64,000 bases of DNA from Ricinus communis (GCF_019578655.1 NC_063258.1:26850802-26914801), one strand, 5' to 3'; counted from the first letter of the stretch, positions 39,207-52,791 are shown. A program made the numbers and translations. The notes: generated from the letters alone by a model not told the origin.

Positions 39207-42200
39207 ATGGAGATTACAGACACAGGCAGCAGTCTTAACATATGGAGGAACAATTCCATGGAAGCTTTCTCCAAGTCTTCTCGCCATGAAGATGATGAAG
39301 AAGCTCTCTTATGGGCTGCATTGGAGAAACTTCCTACTTATTCACGTGTAAGGAGAGGTATACTTTGTGAAAAAGATGGTCAATCTAGAGAGATTGAAGT
39401 AAACAGCCTTGATTTAATAGAGAAAAGAAATCTACTGGATAGACTAGTGAAAATTGCTGAGGAAGATAATGAGAAGTTCTTGTTGAAGCTCAAGGACCGC
39501 ATTCACAAGTATGTATCAACCTCGTGCTGTAAATCCTTTTTTTTTTGTGCGTTTTCTTTTGCCACATATAAGTTACTGTTATATTATTGATTTTTGGCAA
39601 TTTTACATTGTAGAGTTGGACTAGAAATGCCAAAAATTGAAGTAAGGTTCGAGGATTTAAATGTTGAAGCGGAAGCCTACGTTGGAAGCAGAGGGTTACC
39701 TTCAATGTATAACCTCTCAGTTAATATGCTCGAGGTATCGAAACTCAGGATCATTTGAAATTCGTATTAGCTAACGTCTGCCTTTTTTAATAGTAATTTA
39801 CTCACCGAGTATACTGACTATTCTGAAAGGGTCTCTTGGATTATCTTCACATTCTTCCGAGCAGAAAGAAAACATTACCAATCCTTCGCGGCGTTACTGG
39901 AATCATCAAGCCGCAGAGGTTAGAAAATATAGTGTTTTAATTCAACTAATTTTGCAAAGAAGTTTCCTTTCTACTTCAGCTAACCGATTGGGTATCTAAA
40001 TCTGCAGAATTACATTGCTTTTAGGCCCACCAAGCTCAGGCAAGACGACGCTTCTTTTGGCCTTGGCAGGAAAACTCGGTAAAGATTTAAAGGTAAGGAC
40101 AGAGGATTTCAGTAATTTTATCCAGGAAATCAACTGTTTCACCTTTCAATCTGATAAGGACGTTTTGTGAAATTTCAGTTTTCAGGAAAAGTTACTTATA
40201 ATGGACATGGAATGCAAGAATTTGTACCGCAGAGAACATCAGCTTATATTAGTCAATATGATCTGCATATTGGAGAATTAACTGTTAGGGAAACTCTGGC
40301 TTTCTCTGCTAGATGTCAAGGGACTGGCACCCGTTATGGTCTGCAATATACTATTGTTTTCATATAATTTTCTTAAATGTAGTGATTATACAGGATTTGA
40401 ATGAATAAAATAAATTCTGAAAATTATGCAGATATGTTGGAAGAATTAGCAAGAAGGGAGAAAGCTGCAAATATCAAACCTGATTCTGATATCGATATCT
40501 ACATGAAGGTGATGAAAATAACAATTATGTGAATTTCTATGGAACATATAGTATCTGCAATACTGCAAGACTCTGCTATTAAAGCAAGAGTGGTGCTTTT
40601 GCAGTTAAATTATGCTATAATATTTAAAATTTGATATATAGGCAGCTGCACTGGAAGGGCAAGGGACCAATTTAGTTACAGATTATGTTCTCAAGGTACC
40701 ATTTTATTTCTAATTACGCCTGCGAGCGTCAGCAAAACTACTCCTGGAAGATCTATATAATTAACATTTCTGTATGAATGATGCAGATTTTAGGCCTGGA
40801 AGTATGTGCAGATACTATGGTGGGTGATGAAATGTTACGGGGCATATCTGGAGGACAAAAGAAGCGTGTCACGACAGGTAAAGCACCCTCTTTCACTTTT
40901 TACTCTGTTACCCCAATCTCGCTGTATATCTTAGTACCTTTTGCTCTACTTAATTGCAGGGGAGATGCTGGTTGGACCTGCAAGAGCACTTTTCATGGAT
41001 GAGATATCTACTGGTTTGGACAGTTCAACAACTTTCCAAATTGTGAACTCACTCAGACAATCAATCCAATTTCTCAATGGAACTGCTCTGATCTCTCTTC
41101 TCCAACCAGCACCCGAAACATATGAACTTTTTGATGAAATAATTTTTCTGTCAGAAGGACAAATTGTGTATCAAGGTCCACGTGAAAAAGTGCTCGAGTT
41201 CTTTGAATACATGGGTTTCAAATGTCCTGTGAGAAAAGGAGTAGCTGATTTCCTACAAGAAGTAATTCTTATAATAAAGAATTCCATCTTATGCACCTTC
41301 TTAAATCATGTGAACTTTTCAATGAACTTTTCTTGCTGGAATGTCATAGGTAACGTCAATGCAAGATCAAGAGCAGTACTGGGCATGGAAAGATCAGCCT
41401 TATAGGTTTGTTTCTGTGAAGGAATTTGCTGAAGCATTCCAGTCATTTCATATTGGACAAAAACTAGTTGATGAACTTGCTACTCCTTTTGACAAGTCCA
41501 AGTCACACCCTGCAGCACTAACAACTAAGAAATATGGTGTCAGCAAGAAACAACTCTTGAAAGCTTGCATGTCGAGAGAATTTTTGCTCATGAAGAGGAA
41601 CTCATTTGCCTATATTTTCAAAACGTTGCAAGTGAGCATTTTCAGGAACGCTCTATTTTACCCTTTCTTTGCAATAGAAAGCCAGAAACAAGTACTACTC
41701 AAGAATGATCACTCTCATAAAACGCAAGGAACTTGCAAGATTTTGAAAATCTACCCTAGAGATATGAATTAAAATAGATTCATTTTATAAGTTTATATTA
41801 TAAAGATAGTTAGGAGAAACAATTATAAAACATTAATATTATTATTGAGGCGAAATTGTTCAACTCTATTTCTTTCATTTTCAGCTCATTCTAATGGCTT
41901 TCTTAACAATGACAATGTTTCTGAGAACTGAGATGCATAGAAACACACAAGCAGATGGCAGCATATATTTTGGTGCCCTTTTCTTTGGAGTCATGACAAC
42001 TATGTTCAATGGCTTCTCAGAGCTTGCAATGACCGTTGTTAAACTCCCTATCTTCTATAAGCAAAGAGACCTTCTCTTTTATCCTTCATGGGCATATGCT
42101 TTGCCTGCATGGATTCTCAAGATTCCAATTACCTTTGCGGAAATCGCCATATGGGTGATCTTGACATATTATGTTGTTGGTTTTGATCCGAACATTGAAA

Positions 42201-45200
42201 GGTGAGAAACTGTGAAAGCTCAACAATTTTGACATTGTGTATGCTCAGATTTCATCTTTTTTGTCCACTTTCTTCGTTCGTGGCAGGTTCTTCAAGCAGT
42301 ACCTGATACTCGTAATGACTAATCAGATGGCATCCTCATTGTTTCGACTGATAGCAGCGGTAGGAAGAAACATAATTGTAGTTAACACAGTTGCAATTTT
42401 CTCATTACTCGCAGTATTAGTTCTGAGTGGATTTATCCTATCACGAGGTGAATTAGACTGTTCATTTAACATACTCTAATTTCTTTGTTATGATGTACTT
42501 TTAAACTCAAACGTTGACGAGTGCATTGTGCTGCATTAGATGATGTGAAGAAATGGTGGATATGGGGTTATTGGATTTCACCGATGATGTATGTCCAGAA
42601 CGGCATTACTGTGAATGAATATCTTGGAAAGAGTTGGAATCACGTAAGCTTTATTTTGTGAAGCATTAATAAGCAGCAGAGAAAACAGCTGAAGTCAGAA
42701 ATGTTCACGATATGACTTGGTCAGCATTACTGACTGTTTCTGTTGCAGTTTCCTCCTAATTCAACAGAGGCATTAGGAGTTGCTTTTTTGAAGTCCCGTG
42801 GAATTTTTCCTGAAGCATATTGGTATTGGATTGGAGTTGGAGCTTTAACAGGATATACGTTCCTATTCAATTTTCTTGTAGCCTTGGCACTAAATTATCT
42901 AGATCGTAAGTAATTAAGTGTCTCATCCGCACTTTCATTGGTGAGAAATAGGCTAACAATCTGATTGGTGGAATAATTGCAGCATTTGAGAAGCTTAAAG
43001 CAAAAGTTGCGGAAGAGGGCTTCTCTGGTAAAGATATTAGCGGAAACGGAGAGTTTATGGAACTCTCAAGAGGCAGGAAGAACCCTTCGAATGGATCGCA
43101 TGACACAGGAAGAGGGAAAACCATCCAAAGAAATATCTCATCCAGGATTGCATCTGCGAGAGTGAGCAACTTTACGAATGGAAATCAAGACCTGAAGCAG
43201 GGGAAGATTCTCCCATTTCAACCCCTTTCCATCACATTCGAAGACATTAAATATGCTGTAGACATGCCACAGGTACCTTAAAGGCTTTCTTGAAGAAACA
43301 GCATTCGTATTAAGATGTCAGGACCAGAATCCTGAATTTTATACCATACTTGCAGGAAATGAAAGCTCAAGGAATTACTGAGGACCGTCTACAACTTTTG
43401 AAGGGTGTTAGCGGTGCATTCAGGCCAGGAGTCCTAACAGCTCTAATGGGTGCTAGTGGTGCTGGCAAGACCACCCTAATGGATGTCTTGGCTGGAAGAA
43501 AAACAGGCGGTTACATTGAGGGAAAGATCATGATATCTGGATATCCAAAGAAGCAAGAAACATTTACTCGCATATCAGGATACTGTGAGCAAACTGACAT
43601 CCATTCCCCACATGTTACAGTTTATGAATCATTGGTTTATTCAGCGTGGCTTCGGCTACCCGCAGAAGTTAATTCAAGCGCACGAAAGGTAACGAGCCCA
43701 AATAGCAGAACCCCCACAGAATTAAAAATTACAAGGGTGGTCCTGTTCTTTTACACAACATGTTTGATGGCTTTCAGATGTTTATTGAAGAAGTGATGGC
43801 ACTTGTGGAACTGACCCCTATAAGAAAGGAACTTGTGGGATTGCCTGGTGTAAATGGTCTTTCAATTGAGCAGCGTAAGAGGCTGACAATTGCAGTTGAA
43901 CTTGTTGCTAACCCATCTATTATTTTTATGGATGAGCCAACCTCTGGCCTTGATGCCAGAGCAGCGGCCATAGTTATGAGAACAGTAAGGAATACGGTGG
44001 ACACTGGGCGAACAGTGGTGTGTACAATACATCAGCCAAGCATTGACATCTTTGATGCATTTGATGAGGTTTGAGATACTTCTCTTAGTTAAAGCAGTCA
44101 AGTTTGATTTTCTGCTATCTACAAGTTCTAATTATTTGAATATCACATAATAGTTATTTCTGCTGAAGCGGGGAGGCGAAGAAATTTATGTTGGTCCAGT
44201 TGGACAACATGCCCATCATCTGATCAGATATTTTGAGGTCAAGAGCTATAAACGCCGTACATTATCACAGTTGAACTAATCTTTCCGATTTTCTGCCAGA
44301 TTTCTGACATTTGAGAACTTCAAAATCTTATGCAGGAAATTGAGGGAGTTCCTAAGATCAAGGATGGTTATAATCCTGCAACCTGGATGCTGGAAGTTAC
44401 AACAGCAGCGCAAGAAGTAGCTTTTGGTGTTAACTTCAGTAATATATACAAGAACTCAGAATTATACAGGTCAGTTTTAAAATATTAACATTGGTAATGG
44501 TTGCCTACCTTGTTATTCAGCTATTGACATACTTGGGTCTAAATTTCAGGAGAAACAAAGCCTTCCTCAAGGAACTAAGCAGACCTCCACCAGGTTCAAA
44601 AGATCTGCATTTCCCAAGTCAATTTGCACAACCCTTGTTAACCCAGTGCATTGCTTGCCTATGGAAGCAGCATTTATCATACTGGAGAAACCCAACATAT
44701 GCTTCAGTGAGACTCTTGTTCACAACACTCATAGCTTTGATGATGGGAACAGTTTTCTGGAATTTAGGCTCCAAAAGGTAACGATATACTGCCAAGTACA
44801 TTCTAATGAAGGATAGCCCCCGCCAATTTTCTTTCTTTAACATGAGTGAAATATTTCTAATTTGCAGAGGCAGGCAGCTAGAAATCTTTAATGCAATGGG
44901 TTCCATGTATTCTGCTGTTCTGTTCTTAGGATTTCTGAATACGTCATTGGTGCAGCCGGTTGTGGATATGGAGAGAACAATATATTATAGAGATAGAGCA
45001 GCAGGAATGTATTCTGCATTTCCATATGCCTTTGGACAGGTAAATTTATTGCGCCTACAACAAATTAGGTGTTAAATTAGGAAATATTTCGTTCCTAAAA
45101 ACACCAATGCGTCCCCAAACCAAATGGGCAAGAAGAAACACTCAATAGCCCACAATATTGTCTTCACCATTTTTCCAGTACTAAAGTATGGCAATGGCTC

Positions 45201-45837
45201 CTCACCTAATCATGAGTTCTGTTTTGCAGGTTGTGATTGAATTTCCGTACATTTTAGTTGAGACTATAATATATGGAGTTATAGTGTACGCAATGATGGG
45301 ATTTGAATGGACAGTAAGCAAGTTCTTTTGGTATCTTTTCTTCATGTACTTCACCTTCTTATACTTAACTCTCTATGGGATGATTACCGCTGCCGTTTCT
45401 CCTAATTACAACATTGCTGCCATAATTTCAAATTCCTTTTATTTTATGTGGAACATGTTCTCAGGATTCGTCGTTCCCCGAACGGTAACTTAATTTTTCT
45501 TCTTTCAAGTAATTATCAAGAGAGATATGTGGTCTAAAGGGCAAAAACTAATAACAAAATAATATTCGTAATATGACAGAGGATGCCTGTCTGGTGGAGA
45601 TGGAACTACTGGCTCTGCCCTATAGCTTGGACATTGTATGGATTGGTTGCTTCGCAATACGGAGACGTAAAGGAGCCATTAGACACTGGTGAAACAGTTG
45701 AAGAATTCTTGAGGAGTTATTTCGGATTTCGACATGACTTTGTTGGAGTTGTTGCAGCTGTACTTGTTGGGATGAATGTGCTCTTTGGATTCATCTTTGC
45801 CTTCTCTATCAAACTACTCAACTTCCAGAACAGATGA
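39207..45837 (+). CDS. ABCG/PDR full-size transporter, copy 4 (intact, one intron fewer)
   Basis: This is a plasma-membrane PDR-type ABC exporter, 1448 aa. Exons: 39207-39508, 39614-39734, 39840-39928, 40008-40092, 40179-40338, 40432-40508, 40642-40695, 40787-40877, 40960-41261, 41350-41631, 41885-42201, 42287-42447, 42540-42643, 42749-42905, 42983-43272, 43356-43688, 43778-44068, 44154-44237, 44336-44469, 44550-44777, 44868-45039, 45230-45484, 45580-45837. NBD1: [25 protein letters not shown]2: [27 protein letters not shown]1 and TMD2 are complete. The exon at 42983-43272 corresponds to exons 15 and 16 of the other copies plus 18 nt at 43091-43108 where they have an intron. The frame stays open. 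It resembles PDR1/ABCG39-type transporters; the substrate is unknown. Confidence 0.95.
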
Positions 45838-45915
45838 AATATTTCTGGACATATATTTAAAAGTAAATTTTGCTCCTGATTTTTCACAAGCTTATGTCGT
45901 GTTTGCCCAGTTATG

Positions 45916-45921
45916 AATAAA
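45916..45921 (+). terminator. poly(A) signal of transporter copy 4
   Basis: AATAAA lies 79 bp after the stop codon, a usual spacing for plant 3' ends. Confidence 0.5.
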
Positions 45922-46058
45922 AGTCGGTTTATAAAAAACAATGTAGCGAAAAATGGCAAATTATTTTCTTTTTTCTCCTCGTGTAAATTACGTGATCACC
46001 TTTGTTATATTCTTAGAGAATCACGTCATCAATATCATGTAAGATGTAGTGAAAAATT

Positions 46059-47572
46059 GAAGGAAACATCACAAAATACGGATATGCAAAGAAACAGCAA
46101 AGTTTTGCTCGCATCTCAGGATACTGAATAAACTGATATCCATTACCGCATATTACTGTCTAAGAATCATTGCAGGACTCTACAGGGCTTTGACTACCCA
46201 TTGAAGTTAATTCTAGTGCAAGAAAGGTAATGAGTCCTGATACATACCTGTCAGAAAAAAAAATCACCCCTCGCTGGAGACATAACCACTCACTTCCTCT
46301 TTCACCTTCTAAAAGATAGACAACCTCTGCCTCACTATCTTATCTTATCATGAAGGCTATTTTCCAGGTACACAGCTCCAAAGGAGGCTCATTTTCTCCC
46401 AGTATTAACTTGATGCAGGTTTAGATGTTACTGACAGAAAAATTCATTTCATGGGTTTCGGATGTTAATTTAGGAATTTCTTGAGCTTGTGGAACTGACC
46501 CCTATAAGAAAAGCACTAGTAGGATTGCCTGGTGTAAATGATCTTTCAATTGAGAAGCGAAAGAGGTTGACTATTGCAGTTGAGCTTGTTGCTAATTCAT
46601 CAGATATTTTCATGGATGAGCCAACATCTGGACAACAAGCCAGGGCAGCAGCCATAAAAGAAGTGACAAATACTGTGGGCACCGTGCGAACAGTGCTATG
46701 TACAATATGCCAGTCAAGCACTTAAATCTTTGATGCATTTGATGAGGTTAGATAAATAATTTTCTTGGTCAAAAAAGTAAGGATCTGTTTTGGTCCTCGC
46801 TTCGTGAAGCTTCTAATTAGTTCATCTTCAAATTATAGTTATTTCTGCTAAAAAGGGGAGAGCACCAGAATTATGTTGGACGCTATATCTGCCATTCCAT
46901 CAGATATTTTGAGGTTAGGACACATAATTAAACGCGTGGTACTAGAGTTTCTCCAATCTTCCCTTTAATCCTGAATTTCTGACATTTGACAACTAAATTT
47001 ACGCAGGAAATTGAGGGGGTTGCTAAAATCAAGGATGGTTTAATCCTGCAACTTGGATGTTTGAAGTTACAACAGCAGTTCAGGAAGCAGCTCTTGGAAT
47101 TACCTTCGCCAACAGATACAAGAACTCCGGACAATACAGGTCAGTCAAGAATTCCAAATATTTAGATGAGACAAAGGTTAGGCACCTTGTTACATAGATT
47201 GACACGAATTCTCTGTTTGAACGACATACTGTGAAATATTCAGGAGAACCGAAATTTGATCAAGGAACTTGGCAGCCCTCTTCCAGCTTCACTTCACCAG
47301 TCAATACTCACAAAACTCTCTTCACCCAGTTCATAGCTTGCCTACGGAAGCAGCACTTTTCCTACTTGAGAAACCCAACTACTCTTCAGTAAGACTATTA
47401 TTCGCAAGAAATTCATAGCTTTAAGGATTTTAGGATCCAAAAGGTACATATACACAACAGACATACTTTTCACTGAAGGCTGGAACCAATCTTTTCTACC
47501 TTTAGTAAAATGTTTTTGATGTCCAGAAGCTGGCAACTAGATATCCTGAACTCAATGGGCTCCATATATTCC
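46059..47572 (+). pseudogene. ABCG/PDR transporter fragment, copy 5 (decayed)
   Basis: Remnants follow the exon order of the other copies: end of exon 17 (46059-46227, with TGA/TAA from a deletion after 'GGATAC'), exon 18 (about 46475-46747, Walker B FMDEPTSG kept but GLDARAA changed to GQQARAA and an internal deletion), exon 19 (46839-46913), exon 20 (about 47008-47139, one-base loss), exon 21 (about 47244-47442, several indels) and the first part of exon 22 (47527-47572). Intron edges are still visible. NBD1, TMD1 and the last two exons are absent. It begins about 220 bp after copy 4 ends and cannot encode a transporter. Confidence 0.85.
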
Positions 47573-47803
47573 CGGTACATTTAACCATCATCATGGAACA
47601 AATTCCACTTAAATGATCTGCTCATACAAAGGATAAAACAAGATAAATAAACTTCTATCTAAGCAACAAATTATGCTACCAACTTGCTGCCGCATATTTT
47701 ACAGTTGAACTCAATTCTCTCATCATCTGAAACTACAACTAAAATTTTAGATAAGAGAACAAAATGAAAGAAAAGAGAAAATGAAAAAGCATTTGTCACC
47801 ATC

Positions 47804-50658
47804 TCAATTAGCCAAGCTATCCAAGAAGCTTTGCAACTCCCTTAAACCCTCAGCAGAGAAGCTTCTCTGCACCCTTGAGCGTGGGGCAACCAAATTGGGG
47901 GGAGGCTCAGAATTGAAGCAAACCACAACAACGGCCAAATTATCCCCACTCTTTCTTTTCAAAGCTTCATTAACCAGGTCTTTGCTACACATTACTGGAT
48001 CATTGTGCTCCTGAAGCCTCCGCCTGGCAAAATCCACAGCATTTTGGCTTCTGAAAACATCCCACATTCCATCACAACCTATAATGAGAAATTCATCTTC
48101 CTCTGTCAGTTGTGTAGTCATAAGCTCTGGTTCCGCACTAAGTGGGCCACCATCTTTATCTTTCATTCCTTCCATGTGCCAATCTCCAATAGCACGAGCA
48201 ACACTAAGTAGACCATTGAGATACCCATCAAAAACATGGCCCCCCGATGCTTCAATGCGCTTCCGCTCTTTGATACAAACCGGTTTGTGATCTCTTGACA
48301 TTTCAATTGCTTTGCCACGGCGACAAAGCACAGCTCGGCAGTCTCCCGCATTTGCCACCACCAATGACCTACAATGAGAGATTAAGTTAAAACAACCCGT
48401 ACATACTCAGCATTACGAAGTTTAGAATTTTGGAGCACTCATGAATTGGCTTTCAGAGAAGGGTGAGAATGCCCCAGAAGAGATACAATGGATGATTGGA
48501 TTCAAAAGAATATAACCAAAGAGCAAGCCTACACTCATTTAGCATCAGATTGTCACAAGAACATCAAACTCCAGCCCAGCCATTTCAGGCTCATTATGGT
48601 TTAAGAGCTGTTATATTTGAATACTTAGCTCAACATTGAAGCAAGTGATTAAATAAAGCACCAAATACATAACTAAATATCTAAATGGTAGAATGCACTT
48701 TTAAGTAGAATTATTAGAATGATCACTAATTATGAAAAGTAAATACAGTTTTCAGCTTGAACCTCTGGAAATATAAACATCTATCCATGTAATTTCTAAG
48801 TTCAAACAGCAGAAATGAGACTAGAGCAAGCATGCCAGCAAATTAACGAAATAAGGAAAGGCCAAATCATAACTAAATGGTTTTACTGAAAATTATTGAA
48901 AAGAATAATAATATATATGATAAGATATTTTGGGGATACGATGAATGCTTGCTAACCTCCCAATAACAAGAGCTGCCAGTGCAGTGGTGCCAGAAGTAAG
49001 GGCTGCATCCAGAGAGCAAGCCTCTGCAAAAGCTGTGTCAGTTTGCAGAAATGCAGAAGCAACAACCCTCTCAATCTCTCTTGGGAAGTTCACATCCTCA
49101 ACAATGAATTTCGGCAAATGGTAACATGTAAAGTCAGCAGCATGTCTTCCTCCATGTCCATCAAACACCTGAAATAAACATAATAACATTGAGTTGCCCC
49201 ATATTATAGATCTCAAAAAAAAAAAGACAAAAACTAATCTTTGGATATGAACTATGGTTTGTGCCATAGACACCACTAACAACACTGCCATGAACAGCAG
49301 CAGCAAATATTATGTTAAAAGTACAATTCTTAAAGCATATGACAACAAAAATGTTGAAAATGAAAAATATGCAACAAAACCTTCAGCAATTTATAAGCAC
49401 AAGGTGAGTCACAAGTCACAGGAAAAAAAATACCCCATAGAAGGCATTAGGTCCATCAGCAATGCTATTGAGCCCATAGTCTCTCACAAAATTGTCAATA
49501 CATATATACACATCTTCCATGCTTGGGCGAAAGCCAATGTCTGCACATGCTCCAGAACGAACAACTGGAAGGAAAGCGGTGTCATGATTTCCTACACCAA
49601 GCTCAGGTTCAACAGATAAATCTGACGTCCTTGTCTTCACCTGTCAAATTTCTTGTCAAAACCACAAAAAAAGAACTGTAGATGAACAGCAGTTACACAT
49701 GTGTTGGCAAATAAGAGCACCCAATAAAAACAATTAGATTGAACTGTGACAAACTTAACACTTACTCTTCCATAAAGCTAAGAACAAATGGTAAATAAAA
49801 TAACAGATCAAGTGATAAACACCAAAAAAAGAAACATTAAAAAAATACATTAAAAATATTACGTTTCATAGAAAGCTCGACATTAGAAAAGCCATTTGTA
49901 CCCAACAGCTCAGTTTTTTAAATATCATTTATGATTATTGCATTCATACATTTGGAGAATTCAATGACATATAAATTAACCAGGACAATGGAAGATGCTT
50001 GCTAATGGCACAAGAAGGAAATTAACAAAGAATGTCATGGATTACTTGCACTGGTAATTTACACTTTAAATACAGAGCAAGGGACAAATGTACAGCCATC
50101 ACAATAATCTATACCTTATAATTTCAATAATAAGATGTTTAGGTATCATCAGAAAATGCTAATAACTGAATCATAATAATTGAATCACATCTAAAAACTT
50201 TAATCAAACCAGTCACCCACTTGGGAAAGCTCTAAAAAGCTAGAGCTCATAATTCAGTACTATCAAAGACCACACATTCTGATTTCTGATTATCATTGCT
50301 ATTCTTAACAAATTTCAAGAACTATCAGAACCAATTAGAAGATATTTCATCTTCATTCTCCACCCTAGAAAAAAGCACAGTTCTTTCATGTTGTTTTGTC
50401 AAGAACAATATCTAAATTAAAGAAAAAAAATTGCATTACCAAAAAGAGAAAAAAAAATTAGGTGAGAAAGCAAAGGAATGAACTTACAAGAGACTTGTGG
50501 CGAACCAGCGTCTTCTTACAGGAAAGAGGAACATGATTATTGTTATTATCAATGCTAAAACACTGTCGACAAGCTGTTCCAGAGAGAGGGTTTGGAGGCC
50601 TACCGTCACTTGAGCTTCCATTTTCCCCAATTCCACAATACCCTTTATCTCCCTCCAT
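47804..50658 (-). CDS. PP2C-type protein phosphatase (plant clade G-like)
   Basis: This is a metal-dependent Ser/Thr phosphatase, 384 aa. Exons on the - strand: 50658-50488, 49640-49434, 49168-48957, 48368-47804, all GT-AG and in phase. The core begins near residue 90. Visible motifs are [25 protein letters not shown] (split by intron 2), [44 protein letters not shown] and [10 protein letters not shown]; together they supply the acidic metal ligands. The N-terminal 60 residues are polar with no clear signal, so a cytosolic or nuclear location is likely. The sequence style fits clade-G PP2Cs (PP2C22/27/49-like), which act in stress signalling; this placement is from memory of the family. The start is the first ATG of an open first exon. 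It is convergent with the transporter array and unrelated to it. Confidence 0.93.
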
Positions 50659-52115
50659 TATTCACATCCTCCTTTTCAGCTTCATTAAATACCAAAAAAA
50701 TATATATATTTTGAAAACAAATCTCGACTTTGCAATTCAAAAGCGACTACTTACTCAACAAGCAGACCGCAACTTAATTTACTCGGTGAGTCGGTCAATG
50801 AGTTGACTCAGCTCAGAAAAGGGAAAATTGCTTTTATGGAAAGTGGTGATATATTTGTGTAATAATGTAGATTTAAGGGTGTATTAGGGTTTTCAATCAG
50901 TTGTGGAAAAATAAGAAAAGGTTCAAACTTTATAAATAACAGCGATTTAAGTTAAAAGAAAAATAATAATAAAATTAGGGTTTCTTTAGGAGTTACAGAA
51001 GAGAAACGAAATTGTAGCAATTGACAGAGATAAAGAAGATGAGAGATTTATGGCGATTCTTGCGATGTTTTCTTTTCTTTTTTCGAAGCTGAAATTTGAA
51101 AAAGCTTAAAGCTGTTGGGTTTTTGAAGCAGCAAAGCCACAGTAGAAGAAGCAGCATCCGTCCCGCGTATTAAACGATGTCGTTTCTCAATGGGAATCGT
51201 GGCGCTTCATTCACTTTTTTTTTTTTCTTTTTTCTTTTCAACAAATAAAATATATTTATTTTATATATACGTGTGTGATTGTATGAATAAGGAGTAATAA
51301 TATGTAATAGGTCTTTCATTACATAGATTTTACTAATAATGATACAGATTGAAATGATTGTAGTCTTTCTTTTTTCCATCAAAGTGTGGAGAAACTAGGG
51401 TCTATTTCTTAGTTTTTATTCTCTATAATAATAGTATAAATTTGGACCGACATTTGGGTTCCCATGTGATCCCACATGCTAATTGTGATTTGGACCTTTT
51501 TAGGTGCAAAGCTTCTTTTGTGCACTATTCTAATTAACTGCCTATCGTATATGGAAAAGACCAGTCTAATACATTCCCTTTTCAAATATGTCTGCTTCCT
51601 TTTGATTATTGTATGAGAGAAGTTATTAGAAAATATTATTATCTGAATCATAATGAATTATCTCAAATTAAAAGTTAATATTTAATAATAATCACATTTC
51701 CAATTGGGTTATTACATGAGGAGAATGTAGTAAAAGTAAATCACTTGCACATGCAACGTTGATTTAACAAAGTATAGATGCAAATTAAACAAAGTTGTCC
51801 AGCTTCTAATATGCTAGGAGCCAAAGAAGGTTGGGCAATTAAGTGAACTTAGGGCGAGTAGGATTGTCTTGTTTGGATCTAAGTTGGTAGCTACAGGCAA
51901 GAAGCCATTTCCAACACGCGTCTCAAAGGCCAAACAGTGGTGGAAGACGGCAAGCAACAGGTGGCTTGATTCAAGGGTCCAACTCCAACCCAAGTGTCAA
52001 ATCATTTTGTCACCTTACCAACCCTTGTTTTACCTCTCTCTAGCCCCAATTTCCCATATATTACTTCTTTATATACCAGTCTTCTTGTACGCTTCAACAT
52101 TAAGAGAGACATCAC
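50659..52115. other. divergent spacer between the PP2C gene and the 157-aa gene
   Basis: This holds the upstream region of the - strand PP2C gene (leader and promoter probably 50659-51180) and of the + strand gene at 52116. A poly-T tract lies near 51217-51240. A TATA-like tttatatacc at about 52068-52077 lies 40-50 bp before the ATG at 52116. No additional gene was seen. Confidence 0.5.
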
Positions 52116-52750
52116 ATGGCCATTACAACTAGTTGCTGCCTCAATATGAATATCCCTCCTCCAACTAGTGCTTCAAGTCTACCTTCTTCTTCTTCTACTA
52201 CAAAGCCCACTGCTCAAGCCTCTTGGTAAGTCTAAATCAGTCTCAAAATTCTCAAGTTTCTTTTCTTTTCTTTTCTTCTTTTTGTAGATTGGTTGGGATT
52301 AGAACTATTGTATTCAGAAACAAATTATAACATTACTACTCTTGACACAAAAAAACTTGTACCCTTTTGTCTTGCTCTTCATATAGGTTCAAGAATGAGA
52401 AGTGGAGAAGCCAATGTGTACTAGGCATGGCCTGCATGATAATTGGACTTGAAATGGATAACTTGGTGAATGAAGAAACTAATCTTGCTATGGCCGCAGA
52501 GAATTCCTCATCGGTTGTAGAATTAAAGGTGAAACCAAAGACTAGAAGATGGAGTGATAAGAGAATGTGTCCTCCATGGAGGCTAAATTCACTAGAAACC
52601 ATTGTGCCTGAGAATCTTCCAAGGCCATCAGCTCGTCGGAGATGGGAGGCTACTGGTTATTCTAAGATTGATCCGGCTCCGGCTCCGGCTCCGGCAAGGA
52701 AAGTGTCAGTCAAAAGCATTATGATTATGGATAATTGCTTTACCATGTAA
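52116..52750 (+). CDS. uncharacterised plant protein, 157 aa
   Basis: There are two exons, 52116-52225 and 52387-52750, joined in phase at a Trp codon (TG|G) by a GT-AG intron. The N-terminus is Ser/Thr/Pro-rich (residues 1-36). It is followed by WFKNEKWRSQC, a short hydrophobic stretch (CVLGMACMIIGLEM, about 48-61), a Lys/Arg-rich part with RRWSDKRMCPPWRLNSLE, PRPSARRRWEATGYSK, a PAPAPAP run and a C-terminus ending NCFTM. I recognise no named domain. The basic Trp/Pro motif and clean gene structure (TATA before, AATAAA at 52792) argue for a real gene. It could be chloroplast-targeted given the Ser/Thr-rich start, but this is only inferred. Confidence 0.75.
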
Positions 52751-52791
52751 TTAAAGAACGTGTAGCTACTAATCATGTATATAGATAATAC

